NCBI RefSeq assembly: GCF_018320785.1
Contig: NC_054886.1
Coordinates: 36,168,520 to 36,232,519, forward strand
Direction of reading: 5' to 3'
Length of the DNA: 64,000 nt
DNA from: Cheilinus undulatus
Taxonomy: Eukaryota > Chordata > Actinopteri > Labriformes > Labridae
The translations under genes and the position numbers were made by a program. Positions 48,601 through 61,232 of the stretch are shown one piece after another. The number at the start of each line of letters is the position of its first letter. The stretch's first letter is position 1. A model generated the notes under the pieces. That model searched no databases and was not told the origin of the DNA. It saw only the letters and a list, made by a program, of their open reading frames with translations.

Positions 48601-51600
48601 AGAGTTTGATTTATAGAGTAACTAAAGCCAGAGTTTGATTTATAGAGTAACTAAAGCCAGAGTTTGATTTATAGAGTAACTAAAGCCAGAGTTTGATTTA
48701 TAGACTAACTAAAGCCAGAGTTTGTTTCTGAGGTTTAACCACACTTGAATATAAAAAATGCCTTTGATGACATCACATGCCTTTAATGTCTTTATGATGT
48801 CATAAACGCTGGGAGGGAGGGGGGATTAGACACGCCCACTCCTCCTTCCTACTGTCCCCTATCAGCCACATGTTTCTGCTGCTTTTTGGACTGATTATAT
48901 CCATACTGTCAGAACCATTCAGGGTAGATTTACCAAGAGCTAACTGAGGGAGAATCCAGGACAGACGAGCATTTCATTTCATTACATTACATTACATTAC
49001 ATTACATTGTATTACATTACATTACATTACATTACACTGTATTACATTACATTACATTACATTACATTGTATTACATTACATTACATTAAAACCATTTTT
49101 TAAACAAAGAGAAGCTGTGTATTAGAGGGGAAAACTTCAAACTCTTGATGAATAACCACATTGTTTTGCTGCCTGTAAACATGCTACGTGTGTTTGTGTC
49201 TGTTCGTGTGCGTACCTGTTGATAAAGTTGTATGTAGGCACAGGTGGAACATATTCAGGTGACACTGAGGATTCTGGGAGAATATTGATGCGAGCGGCAG
49301 GATTTCTGCTGTTCACGCTGATTTCTGAGAAGAAGTATGCGACAGAGTGATGCATGTGTTCTCATAGAACCATCTTTGGTCTGTCCATTAGAGGACGGAG
49401 GATTCTCTCGCCCTTTTAAAATCGACCATGTGGCGATGACCCTGTGACATCACGCTCAAGGTGTGAGGCTCAAACATGGAAAATGATCCTCTTTTGTAGA
49501 GATTTATATCTTTTAAAAATCATAGTTGATAATCAGTACAAAGCTAACATTAGCATTAAGCTACGTCCTAGCTATTTGATAATGACAGATACAGTTTAAT
49601 GTTAAAGATACACATGAGAGTCTGTTAACATCATTTCTAATAGTTTAAATAAAATCAGGTCAGCGATGCTCTCTGCCATGAGACGGCGAGAGAAGGCTGT
49701 CTGTGCGTACCTATCTCATCGGGCTCCGCCTGGTAGTGCTGCTTTACCCGGAAATACGCCAGACTGATGATGTCACCAGGCTTCAGACAGCGATACCATG
49801 TGACACAAATGCTGTTCCACATCACCACATACACACTTCCTGTTCGGTCACACACCTCCAAGACTGCCTGGATAGAGAGAGAGAGAGGGAGGGAGGGCGA
49901 GATTGAGAATGTGGCATTCCTCAAGGTTCTATCTTTAGTCCTCTGTAATTCCATCTACAGGAAGAGACCGGGGATCAGGGACCACCAGGTCTGTATCAGG
50001 GACCACCAGGCCTGTATCAGGGACCACCAGGTCTGTATCAGGGACCACCAGGTCTGTATCAGGGACCACCAGGCCTGTATCAGGGACCACCAGGTGTGTA
50101 TCAGGGACCACCAGGTCTGTTTTAGGGACCACCAGGCCTGTATCAGGGACCACCAGGTCTGTATCAGGGACCACCAGGCCTGTATCAGGGACCACCAGGT
50201 CTGTATCAGGGACCACCAGGTCTGTATCAGGGACCACCAGGCCTGTATCAGGGACCAACAGGTCTGTATCAGGGACCAACAGGTGTGTATCAGGGACCAA
50301 CAGGTCTGTATCCGGGACAGAACGATGGTTTTAAGTAGAAGCAGACTGGGTGTGGAGCGGTCAGGATCAGGCATAGCGCCTAACAAGAAAACGCCCTAAA
50401 CATAACATGAAACAGTGGTGGGCGGGTTCACTGACCTTATATGGACAGTCACAGTTCCTGTCTGGTTTCCCATAATACATCAGGTGTGACTTGTTGAGGA
50501 TGCGCTCATAGTTGATTTCAGTCCGCAGACCGCACAGGTAGGCGTCTCTCAGCTCCAGCTATTTGATACGGCAGATACAGTTTAATGTTAAAGATACTGT
50601 AACTAAAACAATCATCGAACATTTTAAAGACACACGGTGACTTTAGTTAAAAAAAAACATAAATCTCAGCCCTCATCGGGCTCCGCCTGGTAGTGCTGCT
50701 TTACAGTCTACTGATGATGTCACAGGATCCAGGACCAGTACCTTGGTCCTCTTCCTCATCCCACTCATACACACTTCCTGCTTCTCACACACCTCCCCAC
50801 TGCCTGGATAGAGGTTCCACAGGGAGGCAGATTGAGAATGTGGCATTCCTGAGGGGAAGGATCTTTAGAACCTGTGGAATTCCATCTACAGGAAGAGACC
50901 AATCAGTGATCACATCAGGTCTGTATCAGCCACTCAGTCCAACTCAGGGACCACCAGGTCTGCCCAACCAACCACCAGGTAACTGTATCAGGGACCACCA
51001 GGCCAACTGTATCAAACCACCAGGTGTGTATCAGGGACCACCACACAATCAAACAACCAACCAACCACACAATATCAGGGAACCAACCAAACAATCAAAC
51101 AACCAACCAACCACACAATCAAACAACCAACCAAACACACAATCAAACAACCAACCAGGCCTGTATCCAAACCAACCAATCTGTATCAACCAACAGGTGT
51201 GTATCCAACCAACAGGTCTGTATCCACAACACAATAGAAACAACCAACGGTCAGGATCAGGCATAGCGCCCAAACAACCAACCAAACATAACATGAAACA
51301 GTGGTGGGCGGGTTCACTGACCTTATATGGACAGTCACAGTTCCTGTCTGGTTTCCCATAATACATCAGGTGTGACTTGTTGAGGATGCGTACGATCAGC
51401 TGTTGTTTCACGGTTCCCCTCCGCAGACCGCACAGGTAGGCGTCTCTCAGCTCCGTCACCGTTACGGACGGCCGCTGTTCTGTCGATACAAACGGTTTCT
51501 CTGTAACTAAAACAATCATCGAACATTTTAAAGACACACGGTGACTTTAGTTAAAAAAAAACATAAATCTCAACCAACCAACCAAAACAGATATGGTCCA

Positions 51601-54600
51601 GTCAACCAATCACATGGATCCAACCAACCTTGGTCCTCTTCCTCATCCACTCAACCAACGTCAACCAACAAACTCTCCACTCCTCCCACAACGTTGTTCC
51701 AACCAACAACCAACTCCTATTGGCCCTGAAAAACCAAACCTGTGGAATTTAACAATCAAGACAACCAATCAGTGATCACATCAGCGAGGTCAGCCCCCTA
51801 CTCAGTCCAACTCCTACGAAAACAACTGCCCAACCAATCAAACAACGAACTGACCAAACATTCAAGCAAACCATTAATACATCAGCCAACTGATCATCTA
51901 AACAAACCTGGAAGCAAAACAAAACATCCAGGCAACCAACCAACCACACAATCAAACAACCAACCAACCACACAATCAAACAACCAACCAACCACACAAT
52001 CAAACAACCAACCAACCACACAATCAAACAACCAACCAAACACACAATCAAACAACCAACCAACCACACAATCAAACAACCAACCAACCACACAATCAAA
52101 CAACCAACCAACCACACAATCAAACAAACAACCAACCAACCAACCAACCAACCAACCAACCACACAATCAAACAACCAACCAACCACACAATCAAACAAC
52201 CAACCACACAATCAAACAACCAACCAACCACACAATCAAACAACCAACCAACCAACCAACCAACCAACCACACAATCAAACAACCAACCACACAATCAAA
52301 CAACCAACCAACCACACAATCAAACAACCAACCAACCACACAATCAAACAAACAACCAACCAACCAACCAACCAACCAACCACACAATCAAACAACCAAC
52401 CAAACACTCAATCAAACAAACAACCAACCAACCAACCAACCAACCAACCAACCATCCACACAATCAAACAACCAACCACACAATCTAACAATCAACCAAC
52501 CACACAATCAATCATCCAACCAACCAACCAACCAACCACACAATCAAACAACCAACCAACCACACAATCAAACAACCAACCAACCACACAATCAAACAAC
52601 CAACCAACCAACCAACCAACCACACAATCAAACAATCAACCAACCAAACATGCAATCAAACAACCAACCAACCACACAATCAAACAACCAACCAACCACA
52701 CAATCAATCAAACAACCAACCAACCAACCAACCAACCAACCACACAATCAAACAACCAACCAACCAACCAACCAACCAACCAACCAACCAACCATCCACA
52801 CAACCAACCAACCAACCACACAATCTAACAATCAACCAACCACACAATCAATCAACCAACCAACCAACCAACCACACAATCAACCAACCAACCACACAAT
52901 CAAACAACCAACCACACAACCAACCAACCAACCACACAATCAAACAACCAACCAAACACACAATCAAACAAACAACCACACAATCAAACAAACAACCAAC
53001 CAACCAACCAACCAACCAAGCACACAATCAAACAACCAACCAAACACTCAATCAAACAAACAACCAACCAACCAACCAACCAACCAACCATCCACACAAT
53101 CAAACAACCAACCACACAATCTAACAATCAACCAACCGCACAATCAATCATCCAACCAACCAACCAACCAACCACACAATCAAACAACCAACCAACCACA
53201 CAATCAAACAACCAACCAACCACACAATCAAACAACCAACCAACCAAACAACCAACCAACCACACAATCAAACAATCAACCAACCAACCAACCAACCAAC
53301 CACACAATCAATCAACCAACCAACCACACAATCAAACAATCAACCAACCAAACATGCAATCAAACAACCAACCAAACACTCAATCAAACAAACAACCAAC
53401 CAACCAACCAACCAACCAACCACACAATCAAACAAACAACCAACCAACCAACCAACCACACAGTCAACAATCAACCAACCACACAATCAAACAACCAACC
53501 AACCACACAATCAAACAACCAACCAACCAACCAACCACACAATCAAACAACCAACCAACCAACCAACCAACCAACCACACAATCAAACAATCAACCAACC
53601 AAACATGCAATCAAACAACCAACCAACCAACCAACCAACCACACAATCAAACAACCAACCAAACACACAATCAAACAACCAACCAACCACACAATCAAAC
53701 AACTAACCAACCAACCAACCAACCAACCACATAATCAAACAACCAACCAACCACACAATCAAACAACCAACCAACCACACAATCAAACAACCAACCAACC
53801 ACACAATCAAACAACCAACCACACAATCAAACAACCAACCAACCAACCAACCAACCAACCAACCAACCACACAATCAAACAACCAACCAAACACACAATC
53901 AAACAACCAACCAACCAACCAACCAAACAACCAACCACACAATCAAACAACCAACCAAACACACAATCAAACAACCAACCAACCAACCAACCAACCAACC
54001 ACACAATCAAACAACCAACCAACCACACAATCAAACAACCAACCAACCACACAATCAAACAACCAACCAACCACACAATCAAACAAACAACCAACCAACC
54101 AACCAACCAACCACACAATCAAACAACCAACCAAACCCACAAACAAACAACAAAACAACCAACAAACAAACCAAACAACCAACCACACAATCAAACAACC
54201 AACCACACAATCAACAAACCCACAATCAACCAACCAACCAACCATCCGCAACAATCAACCAACCAACCGCAATCAAACATCAACCGCAACCAATCAAACC
54301 AACCAACCAACCAACCAACCACACAATCAAACAACCAACCAACCAACCAACCAACCAACCACACAATCAATCAACCAACCAACCACACAATCAAACAATC
54401 AACCAACCAAACATGCAATCAATCAACCAACCAACCACACAATCAAACAACCAACCAACCACACAATCAAACAACCAAACAACCACACAATCAAACAACC
54501 AACCAACCAACCAACCATCCACACAACCAACCAACCAACCACACAATCAAACAATCAACCAACCAACCAGCCACACAATCAACCAACCAACCACACAATC

Positions 54601-57600
54601 AAACCAACCAACCAGTCACAACAACCAACCAACCAATCAACACATCACCAAACAGCCCAACCAACCACACAGTCAACCAACCAACCAACCAACCAACCAA
54701 CCAACCATCCACACAAGCAAACAACCAACCACACAATCTAACAATCAACCAACCACACAATCAATCAACCAACCAACCAACCACACAATCAAACAACCAA
54801 CCAACCACACAATCAAACAACCAACCAACCAACCAACCAACCACACATTCAAACAACCAACCAACCACACAATCAAACAACCAACCAACCAACCAATCAA
54901 CCACACAACCAACCAACCACACAATCAAACAACCAACCAACCAAACAACCAACCACACAATCAATCAACCAACCAACCACACAATCAAACAATCAACCAA
55001 CCAAACATGCAATCAAACAACCAACCAACCACACAATCAAACAACCAACCAACCACACAATCAAACAAACAACCAACCAACCAACCAACCAACCAGCCAA
55101 CCACACAATCTAACAATCAACCAACCACACAATCAATCAACCAACCAACCAACCAACCACACAATCAAACAACCAACCAACCAACCAACCAACCACACAA
55201 TCAAACAACCAATCAACCACACAATCAAACAACCAACCAACCAACCAACCAACCACACAATCAAACAATCAACCAACCAAACATGCAACCAACAATTCAA
55301 TAAACGAACTAAACAACAAACCTGGTAGGCAACAAAACAGCCAATCAACTATCTAACAAACCAACCATCAACCAACCAACTAACTGATTAATCAACAAAA
55401 AAACTAATCAGTTTTTATCAATCAGCCAACTAGCATTCAAACAACCAACCAACCAACCAACCATCCACACAACCAACCAACCAACCACACAATCTAACAA
55501 TCAACCAACCACACAATCAATCAACCAACCAACCAACCAACCACACAATCAACCAACCAACCACACAATCAAACAACCAACCACACAACCAACCAACCAA
55601 CCACACAATCAAACAACCAACCAAACACACAATCAAACAAACAACCAACCAACCAACCAACCAACCAACCATCCACACAAGCAAACAACCAACCACACAA
55701 TCTAACAATCAACCAACCACACAATCAAACAACCAACCAACCAACCAACCACACAATCAAACAACCAACCAACCACACAATCAAACAACCAACCAACCAA
55801 CCAACCAACCACACAATCAATCAACCAACCAACCAACCAACCACACATTCAAACAACCAACCAACCACACAATCAAACAACCAACCAACCAACCAACCAA
55901 CCACACAACCAACCAACCACACAATCAAACAACCAACCAACCAAACAACCAACCAACCACACAATCAAACAACCAACCAACCAACCAACCAACCAACCAC
56001 ACAATCAATCAACCAACCAACCACACAATCAAACAATCAACCAACCAAACATGCAATCAAACAACCAACCAACCACACAATCAAACAACCAACCAACCAC
56101 ACAATCAAACAAACAACCAACCAACAACCAACCAACCAACCATCCACACAATCAAACAACCAACCACACAATCTAACAATCAACCAACCACACAATCAAT
56201 CAACCAACCAACCAACCAGCCACACAATCAAACAACCAACCAACCAACCAACCAACCACACAATCAAACAACCAACCAAACACACAATCAAACAACCAAC
56301 CAACCAACCAACCACACAATCAAACAACCAACCAAACACACAATCAAACAACCAACCAACCACACAATCAAACAACCAACCAACCACACAATCAAACAAC
56401 CAACCAACCAACCACACAATCAAACAACCAACCAACCACACAATCAAACAACCAACCAACCACACAATCAAACAACCAACCAACCACACAATCAAACAAC
56501 CAACCAACCAACCAACCAACCAACCAACCAACCACACAATCAAACAACCAACCAAACACACAATCAAACAACCAACCAACCAACCAACCAAATAACCAAC
56601 CACACAATCAAACAACCAACCAAACACACAATCAAACAACCAACCAACCACACAATCAATCAACCAACCAACCACACAATCAAACAATCAACCAACCAAA
56701 CATGCAATCAAACAACCAACCAACCACACAATCAAACAACCAACCAACCACACAATCAAACAAACAACCAACCAACCAACCAACCAACCACACAATCAAA
56801 CAACCAACCAAACACACAATCAAACAACCAACCAACCAACCAACCAACCAACCAACCATCCACACAATCAAACAACCAACCACACAATCTAACAATCAAC
56901 CAACCACACAATCAATCATCCAACCAACCAACCACACAATCAAACAACCAACCAACCACACAATCAAACAACCAACCAACCAACCAACCAACCACACAAC
57001 CAACCAACCACACAATCAAACAACCAACCAACCAAACATGCAATCAATCAACCAACCAACCACACAATCAAACAACCAACCAACCACACAATCAAACAAC
57101 CAAACAACCACACAATCAAACAACCAACCAACCAACCAACCAACCAACCAACCAACCAACCATCCACACAACCAACCAACCAACCACACAATCTAACAAT
57201 CAACCAACCACACAATCAATCAACCAACCAACCAACCACACAATCAACCAACCAACCACACAATCAAACAACCAACCACACAACCAACCAACCAACCACA
57301 CAATCAAACAACCAACCAAACACACAATCAAACAAACAACCAACCAACCAACCAACCAACCAACCAACCATCCACACAAGCAAACAACCAACCACACAAT
57401 CTAACAATCAACCAACCACACAATCAATCAACCAACCAACCAACCACACAATCAAACAACCAACCAACCACACAATCAAACAACCAACCAACCAACCAAC
57501 CAACCACACAATCAATCAACCAACCAACCAACCAACCACACATTCAAACAACCAACCAACCACACAATCAAACAACCAACCAACCAACCAACCAACCACA

Positions 57601-59642
57601 CAACCAACCAACCACACAATCAAACAACCAACCAACCAAACAACCAACCAACCACACAATCAAACAAACAACCAACCAACCAACCAACCACACAATCAAT
57701 CAACCAACCAACCACACAATCAAACAATCAACCAACCAAACATGCAATCAAACAACCAACCAACCACACAATCAAACAACCAACCAACCACACAATCAAA
57801 CAAACAACCAACCAACCAACCAACCAACCAGCCAACCACACAATCTAACAATCAACCAACCACACAATCAATCAACCAACCAACCAACCAACCACACAAT
57901 CAAACAACCAACCAACCAACCAACCAACCACACAATCAAACAACCAATCAACCACACAATCAAACAACCAACCAACCAACCAACCAACCACACAATCAAA
58001 CAATCAACCAACCAAACATGCAACCAACAATTCAATAAACGAACTAAACAACAAACCTGGTAGGCAACAAAACAGCCAATCAACTATCTAACAAACCAAC
58101 CATCAACCAACCAACTAACTGATTAATCAACAAAAAAACTAATCAGTTTTTATCAATCAGCCAACTAGCATTCAAACAACCAACCATCAACAAACCATCC
58201 TACCTGGTGTTTGATTAATCAACCAACCAACAATTAGTCAGCTAGCTTACCAATCGATCAGTAAACGAGCTCTTCCATCAAAGTCTTACCCTCAGGTTCA
58301 GCCCGTCCAAACCATGGCAGAGAAGAGTCCCCGCCCACATCGGCCGTCCTGACCTCTCCCTCCTCACCTCCAGCTTCATCTGCGACCTCCACGCTCGTCA
58401 GTCGGTAGCTGTAGGAGCACAAACATTAACCACGCCCCTGATGACATCACAGCAGCTCGGTCTACCTGTCCACACTCACCTGTCTCTCTCTTCAGAAGCC
58501 CCGGGGCATTCTGGGAGCTGAGCAGCAATGGCGGGGGTGAAGGTTGCGTTACGCAACGACGACCCCGAATGAAGAACGTTCCTCTCCACCAGCCGGTTCA
58601 GACCTGGATCCAGAGTGACTCGAAGCCTGCAGTCCCCGTCTGTCAGCGTGATGTCATACAGGTCGTCACCTGGAGACATAAGACCCGCCCCAAAGAGCGC
58701 ATCAGACCAGAGTTCAGTACTCACGTTTATACTGTCTTTGTCATGTCCCACTTGGTCTCTAAATCTAGATCCCAGTCTACTTTGTCTTGTTTTGTTGTTC
58801 GCGGTGTCTCACCCATGAGGACGGCCTGGGGGAAGTAGACCGAGGACCCCTGGTCTCTGCTGTAACGGTGGACGTCCAGCACAAGCAGAGTCTCTCTGCA
58901 GACAGCCTGAGAGGATGCCTGCAAGACAAAACACAGGGAAAAGAACAGGGACAGAGTTTAGTCCTAATCCTCTAAAGTCAAACCTTATTTTATGTCCCAG
59001 ATTTAAAGTCTAGTTTTGGTTTAATGTCACCTCTTTCTTTTTTTTTAAATTGTCCCATTTATATCCAAACTAATGCCATATTTTCTATCTTACGTCCCAA
59101 ATCTTTCTGTCCTTTAGTCTATTTTTTATTCAGATCTTTTTCATCCTCTATAATGGTGTCTTCATTCTCCTCAGCTCTTAATATCCAGAAAATATCTACA
59201 GACATTTCTAAAACATTTATTTATTCTCCTTCTTGATCATTTAAAGTAACTCTGTCTTATCGGTATTAATTTTAGCTTTAGTCCTCTAAATGAGGACAAA
59301 CTGGATCATTTAATGTATGCGGAAACATTCACGTTTTATTAAAACTTTACCCTTTATAAATAAATATAGGGTTTTTATTTCCTTTATTAAATCCTCCTTA
59401 AATATTTGAGTTTTAAACGGAGTCTGGTTTGTGTCCGGTCGGACTGGCAGGACAGTAAAGATGGAGAACCACACCGGAGGATTTTCTCGCCTTCCCGCGC
59501 GACAGAAACAAAGCCGATAAACCAATAATGATTAAATGGTGATCGATAATGACTGTGGTGATAATGAGGCGGGTTAGACCTGCTTAGGACCGGATCTGGA
59601 CCGGGTCAGGGTTCTATGCAGGATGCAGCCTGGAGCCGCCAT
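39623..59642 (-). CDS. radx: RADX, RPA-related single-strand DNA binding protein, complete 17-exon gene
   Basis: Coding exons in transcript order: 59642-59580, 58918-58813, 58669-58480, 58408-58290, 51500-51322, 49867-49711, 49324-49216, 44791-44700, 44597-44472, 43980-43594, 43335-43211, 43129-42879, 42808-42758, 40669-40626, 40406-40140, 40060-39911 and 39747-39623 (TGA). Every junction is GT/AG and keeps phase, giving 2541 bases and 846 residues, close to human RADX (about 855). Conserved stretches include [32 protein letters not shown] (197-211), [33 protein letters not shown] and [22 protein letters not shown] binds single-strand DNA through OB folds and restrains RAD51 at stalled replication forks in the nucleus. 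Residues in exon 10 after VYCTGE include an in-frame insertion of about 35 relative to human. Exon 12 encodes a Ser/Pro-rich low-complexity region, and exon 15 contains an acidic EEEEEDED run. The first exon ([10 protein letters not shown]) is the least certain, with a weak gtctaa donor. The huge introns hold satellites. Confidence 0.93.
40848..42415 (+). repeat. 23-bp minisatellite in radx intron 13, about 68 copies
   Basis: The unit is cccagagaacggaccctga plus taaa, with variants cagacagtgg, gaactgac, gaaaggac and an aaaaaccc form. It is the same unit and the same orientation as the array at 32894-34502. Minus-strand open frames of 525-568 codons in all three frames (40747-42493) are by-products of the 23-base period. 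T-rich sequence (42421-42640), similar to the hAT interiors, follows directly. Confidence 0.95.
44835..48728 (+). repeat. 29-bp minisatellite in radx intron 7, about 134 copies
   Basis: The unit contains agagtttgatttatagagta followed by actaaagcc. Both outer thirds are almost uniform. The middle (about 46380-47780) holds most of the variants: gattataga with one base missing, ttcaagag, ttctagag, ttatcgag and ggattttgg. It lies between radx exons 8 and 7. Confidence 0.95.
48971..49089 (+). repeat. (ATTAC)n microsatellite
   Basis: A pentanucleotide run is interrupted three times by ttgt or ctgt, which divides it into blocks of about equal length. Confidence 0.92.
49968..50315 (+). repeat. 21-bp minisatellite in radx intron 5, about 16 copies
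   Basis: The unit gggaccaccaggtctgtatca (21 bases; shown here as gggaccacca plus ggtctgtatca) equals seven codons, so one open frame of each strand runs through it. A trailing subset has gggaccaaca. Pieces of it reappear in the patchwork block downstream. Confidence 0.93.
50401..50690 (-). pseudogene. Broken duplicate of radx exon 5 and flanks
   Basis: This stretch repeats 51290-51575 nearly exactly at its ends, including the exon donor side (50436) and the intron sequence after the acceptor (aaaacaatcatcgaac). In the middle two patches are replaced. One reads tcatagttgat and the other agctatttgata plus cagatacagtttaatg, both resembling intron sequence at 49518-49605. The replaced patches remove coding bases, so this copy cannot serve as exon 5. 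The intact copy is 51500-51322. Confidence 0.8.
50679..50905 (-). pseudogene. Broken duplicate of radx exon 6 and flanks
   Basis: It begins with catcgggctccgcctggtag as in the true exon 6 region (49718 onward) and ends with attccatctacaggaagaga as at 49948. Between, blocks of exon 6 alternate with sequence that is also found at 51610-51790 (ccttggtcctcttcctcatc, caatcagtgatcacatcag). The exon 6 reading frame is destroyed. Confidence 0.75.
50906..51889. other. Patchwork transition into the CAAC satellite, containing radx exon 5
   Basis: Pieces of the 21-bp array (gggaccaccaggtctg), of radx intron sequence and of CAAC repeat are interleaved every 10-40 bases at 50906-51290 and again at 51573-51889. 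Between them lies an uninterrupted stretch with the intact radx exon 5 (51322-51500). Confidence 0.75.
51890..58200 (+). repeat. CAAC-based complex satellite in radx intron 4, about 6.3 kb
   Basis: It is made of caaccaac runs of variable length alternating with cacacaatcaaa modules. Rarer modules (catgcaatcaaac, catccacacaa, caatctaacaatc) are spaced irregularly. Guanine is almost absent on the plus strand, so no stop codon arises in one frame and an 892-codon Thr/Asn/Gln/Pro open frame results (52650-55328). A non-repetitive island of about 160 bases (with aataaacgaactaaac) occurs at 55291-55440 and again at 58026-58190. Confidence 0.95.
59040..59579. other. radx intron 1
   Basis: AT-rich in the first part, with short meaningless frames. 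The 59400-59580 part is GC-richer, as expected next to a first exon. Nothing else is recognisable. Confidence 0.45.
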
Positions 59643-59674
59643 GTTAGGTGGACGAGCGGAATCATAACAGCGCG

Positions 59675-59692
59675 GTGCATTATGGGTAGTAG
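59675..59692 (-). promoter_or_regulatory. ZNF143-like motif in the radx promoter
   Basis: On the minus strand the bases read ctactacccataatgcac, about 35 bases before the proposed start codon. This resembles the ACTACAATTCCCAGCATGC-type element bound by ZNF143/THAP11 near many vertebrate housekeeping promoters. The middle is shorter than the consensus, so the match is partial. There is no TATA box nearby. Confidence 0.4.
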
Positions 59693-59897
59693 AAACAACG
59701 TAGAGCGTAACCTCTCAAACAAAGAAAATGAATCTTTTCTACCTTAAAAGAGATATATATAAATAGTTTTTATTATTATTTTCAGGTTATTTTTAAGGGA
59801 TGTAGAGGTAACTTTTCGGAGAAGTCATGTAGAAAATGTCCTGATTTTTCAAGGAAATTTGTGGGAATTTGTTCCGAAATTTCCATATTTTCTAAAG

Positions 59898-61232
59898 CAG
59901 TGGTTTTTAAAGTGTGTGAGAGTGTGAGCCCCTCCTAAGGAGAAATTATTTATTCGGTGGACCCCCACCCACAAAAAGGATTCAAACTGAAAAAAACTTA
60001 AACAACATTTCAAACATTTATGTCCAGTCTTTACACATTTTAACATGAATATATTTTGGATATTTTGGTTTGTAAACGTCCTTAAACATCTGCCTTTCCC
60101 TCTTATTCAGTTACAATGCCATTAAATACCCCTTTTTCATATTTTTAGGGTCATTTTACAACTTCTTTTCGCCTCCTTTTCCCCATTTTTTTTCCACTTT
60201 TCCCCAAAATTTACCCAATTTTACCCTTTTTCACCTTTTTGTTCATTTAAGCTACCTTTCATCATCAAATATCCCTTTTTTCCAATTTTTTTTTTGCTCA
60301 TTTTTGCGATGTCTTTTTGCAACTTTTTCCCAGTTTTCGCCACTTTTTTACCATGTTTTTTTTCTTTTTTACAATTTTTTCCACTTTTTGTCCATTTAAG
60401 CCGACCATTGCCATTTAATACCACTTGTTTCTTTTATTCCTCAATTTTTGCCCTTTTTCACATTTTTTTGCCACTTTTCCCCGTTTTTTTTTTCCACTTT
60501 TACCTCCTTTTTGTCCATTTAAGCTACCTTTCATCATTAAATATCCCTTTTTTTCACTTTTTTGCTGATTTTTGCTACGTCTTTTTTCACTTTATCCCAT
60601 TTTTCGCCTTTTTTTTTTGCCCATTTAAACTACCTTTTACCATTAAACACCACTTGTTTCCTCTTTTTTTACCATTTTTGCCAGTTTTCTACCATTTTTT
60701 TGCCCCTTTTTTTTTTTTTTTTACAATTTTTGCCACTTTTCGTCCATTCAAGCTGCCCTTGCCATTTAATACCACTTGTTTCCTTTTTTTCCCAGTTTTT
60801 ATCCTCTATCCATTTTTTTTTTATTTTGCCACTTTATCCCATTTTTGCCCTTTTTTTAAACCATTTTTGCCACTTTTTGCCCATTTAAACTACCTTTTGC
60901 CATTAAATACCACTTGTTTCCTCTTTTTTGGACCATTTTTGCCACTCTTGACTGCTTTTTGCCCATTTAAGTTACTTTCCACTAATTTTTTTTTGCCTCT
61001 TTTCACTCTTAGATTGTGGCTCTTTCAAAGGTATTTTCATTAATTTGTCTCTTTGGTTGAGTAACACTGCTCTATAGCATAGTCCCATAGTAACTATAAG
61101 TTTATCCATTTAGCTCCATGCACAGCAGAGGTTAGCAAAGACAGTCACCTTTTTTCTGGGTTATGGTTCCCCGCCCCCCCTGAAGCTCTGTGGCGCCCCC
61201 TAGAGGAGGCCGCCTCACACTGAAAACCACTG
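59898..61232. mobile_element. hAT-like non-autonomous element upstream of radx, with nested second element
   Basis: The ends are inverse copies (cagtggtttttaaagtgtg on the left; cacactgaaaaccactg on the right). They are flanked by ttctaaag and ttctaatg, 7 of 8 bases equal, as expected for a hAT 8-bp target duplication. The interior (60130-61020) is T-rich with repeated words such as ttttgccacttttt and attaaataccacttgtttcc. At 61069 another hAT-style end is seen in reverse (cagtgttactcaaccaaag), so a second element is probably nested inside. Its left end is not identified. No transposase frame exists. Confidence 0.72.

Noticed and set aside
49767-50399. 210-codon frame with IRDHQVC repeats
   Set aside because: It is a 21-bp (seven-codon) array read through by chance, running out of antisense radx exon 6.
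52650-55328. 892-codon open frame rich in Thr, Asn, Gln and Pro
   Set aside because: It lies wholly in the CAAC satellite, where the lack of G removes stop codons. The product is pure repeat, opposite-strand frames are also open, and it sits in a radx intron.
60294-61043. 249-codon Phe/Leu/Pro-rich membrane-like protein
   Set aside because: T-rich repeat interior of a hAT-like element. Hydrophobic composition follows from TTT and CTT codons, with no family features.
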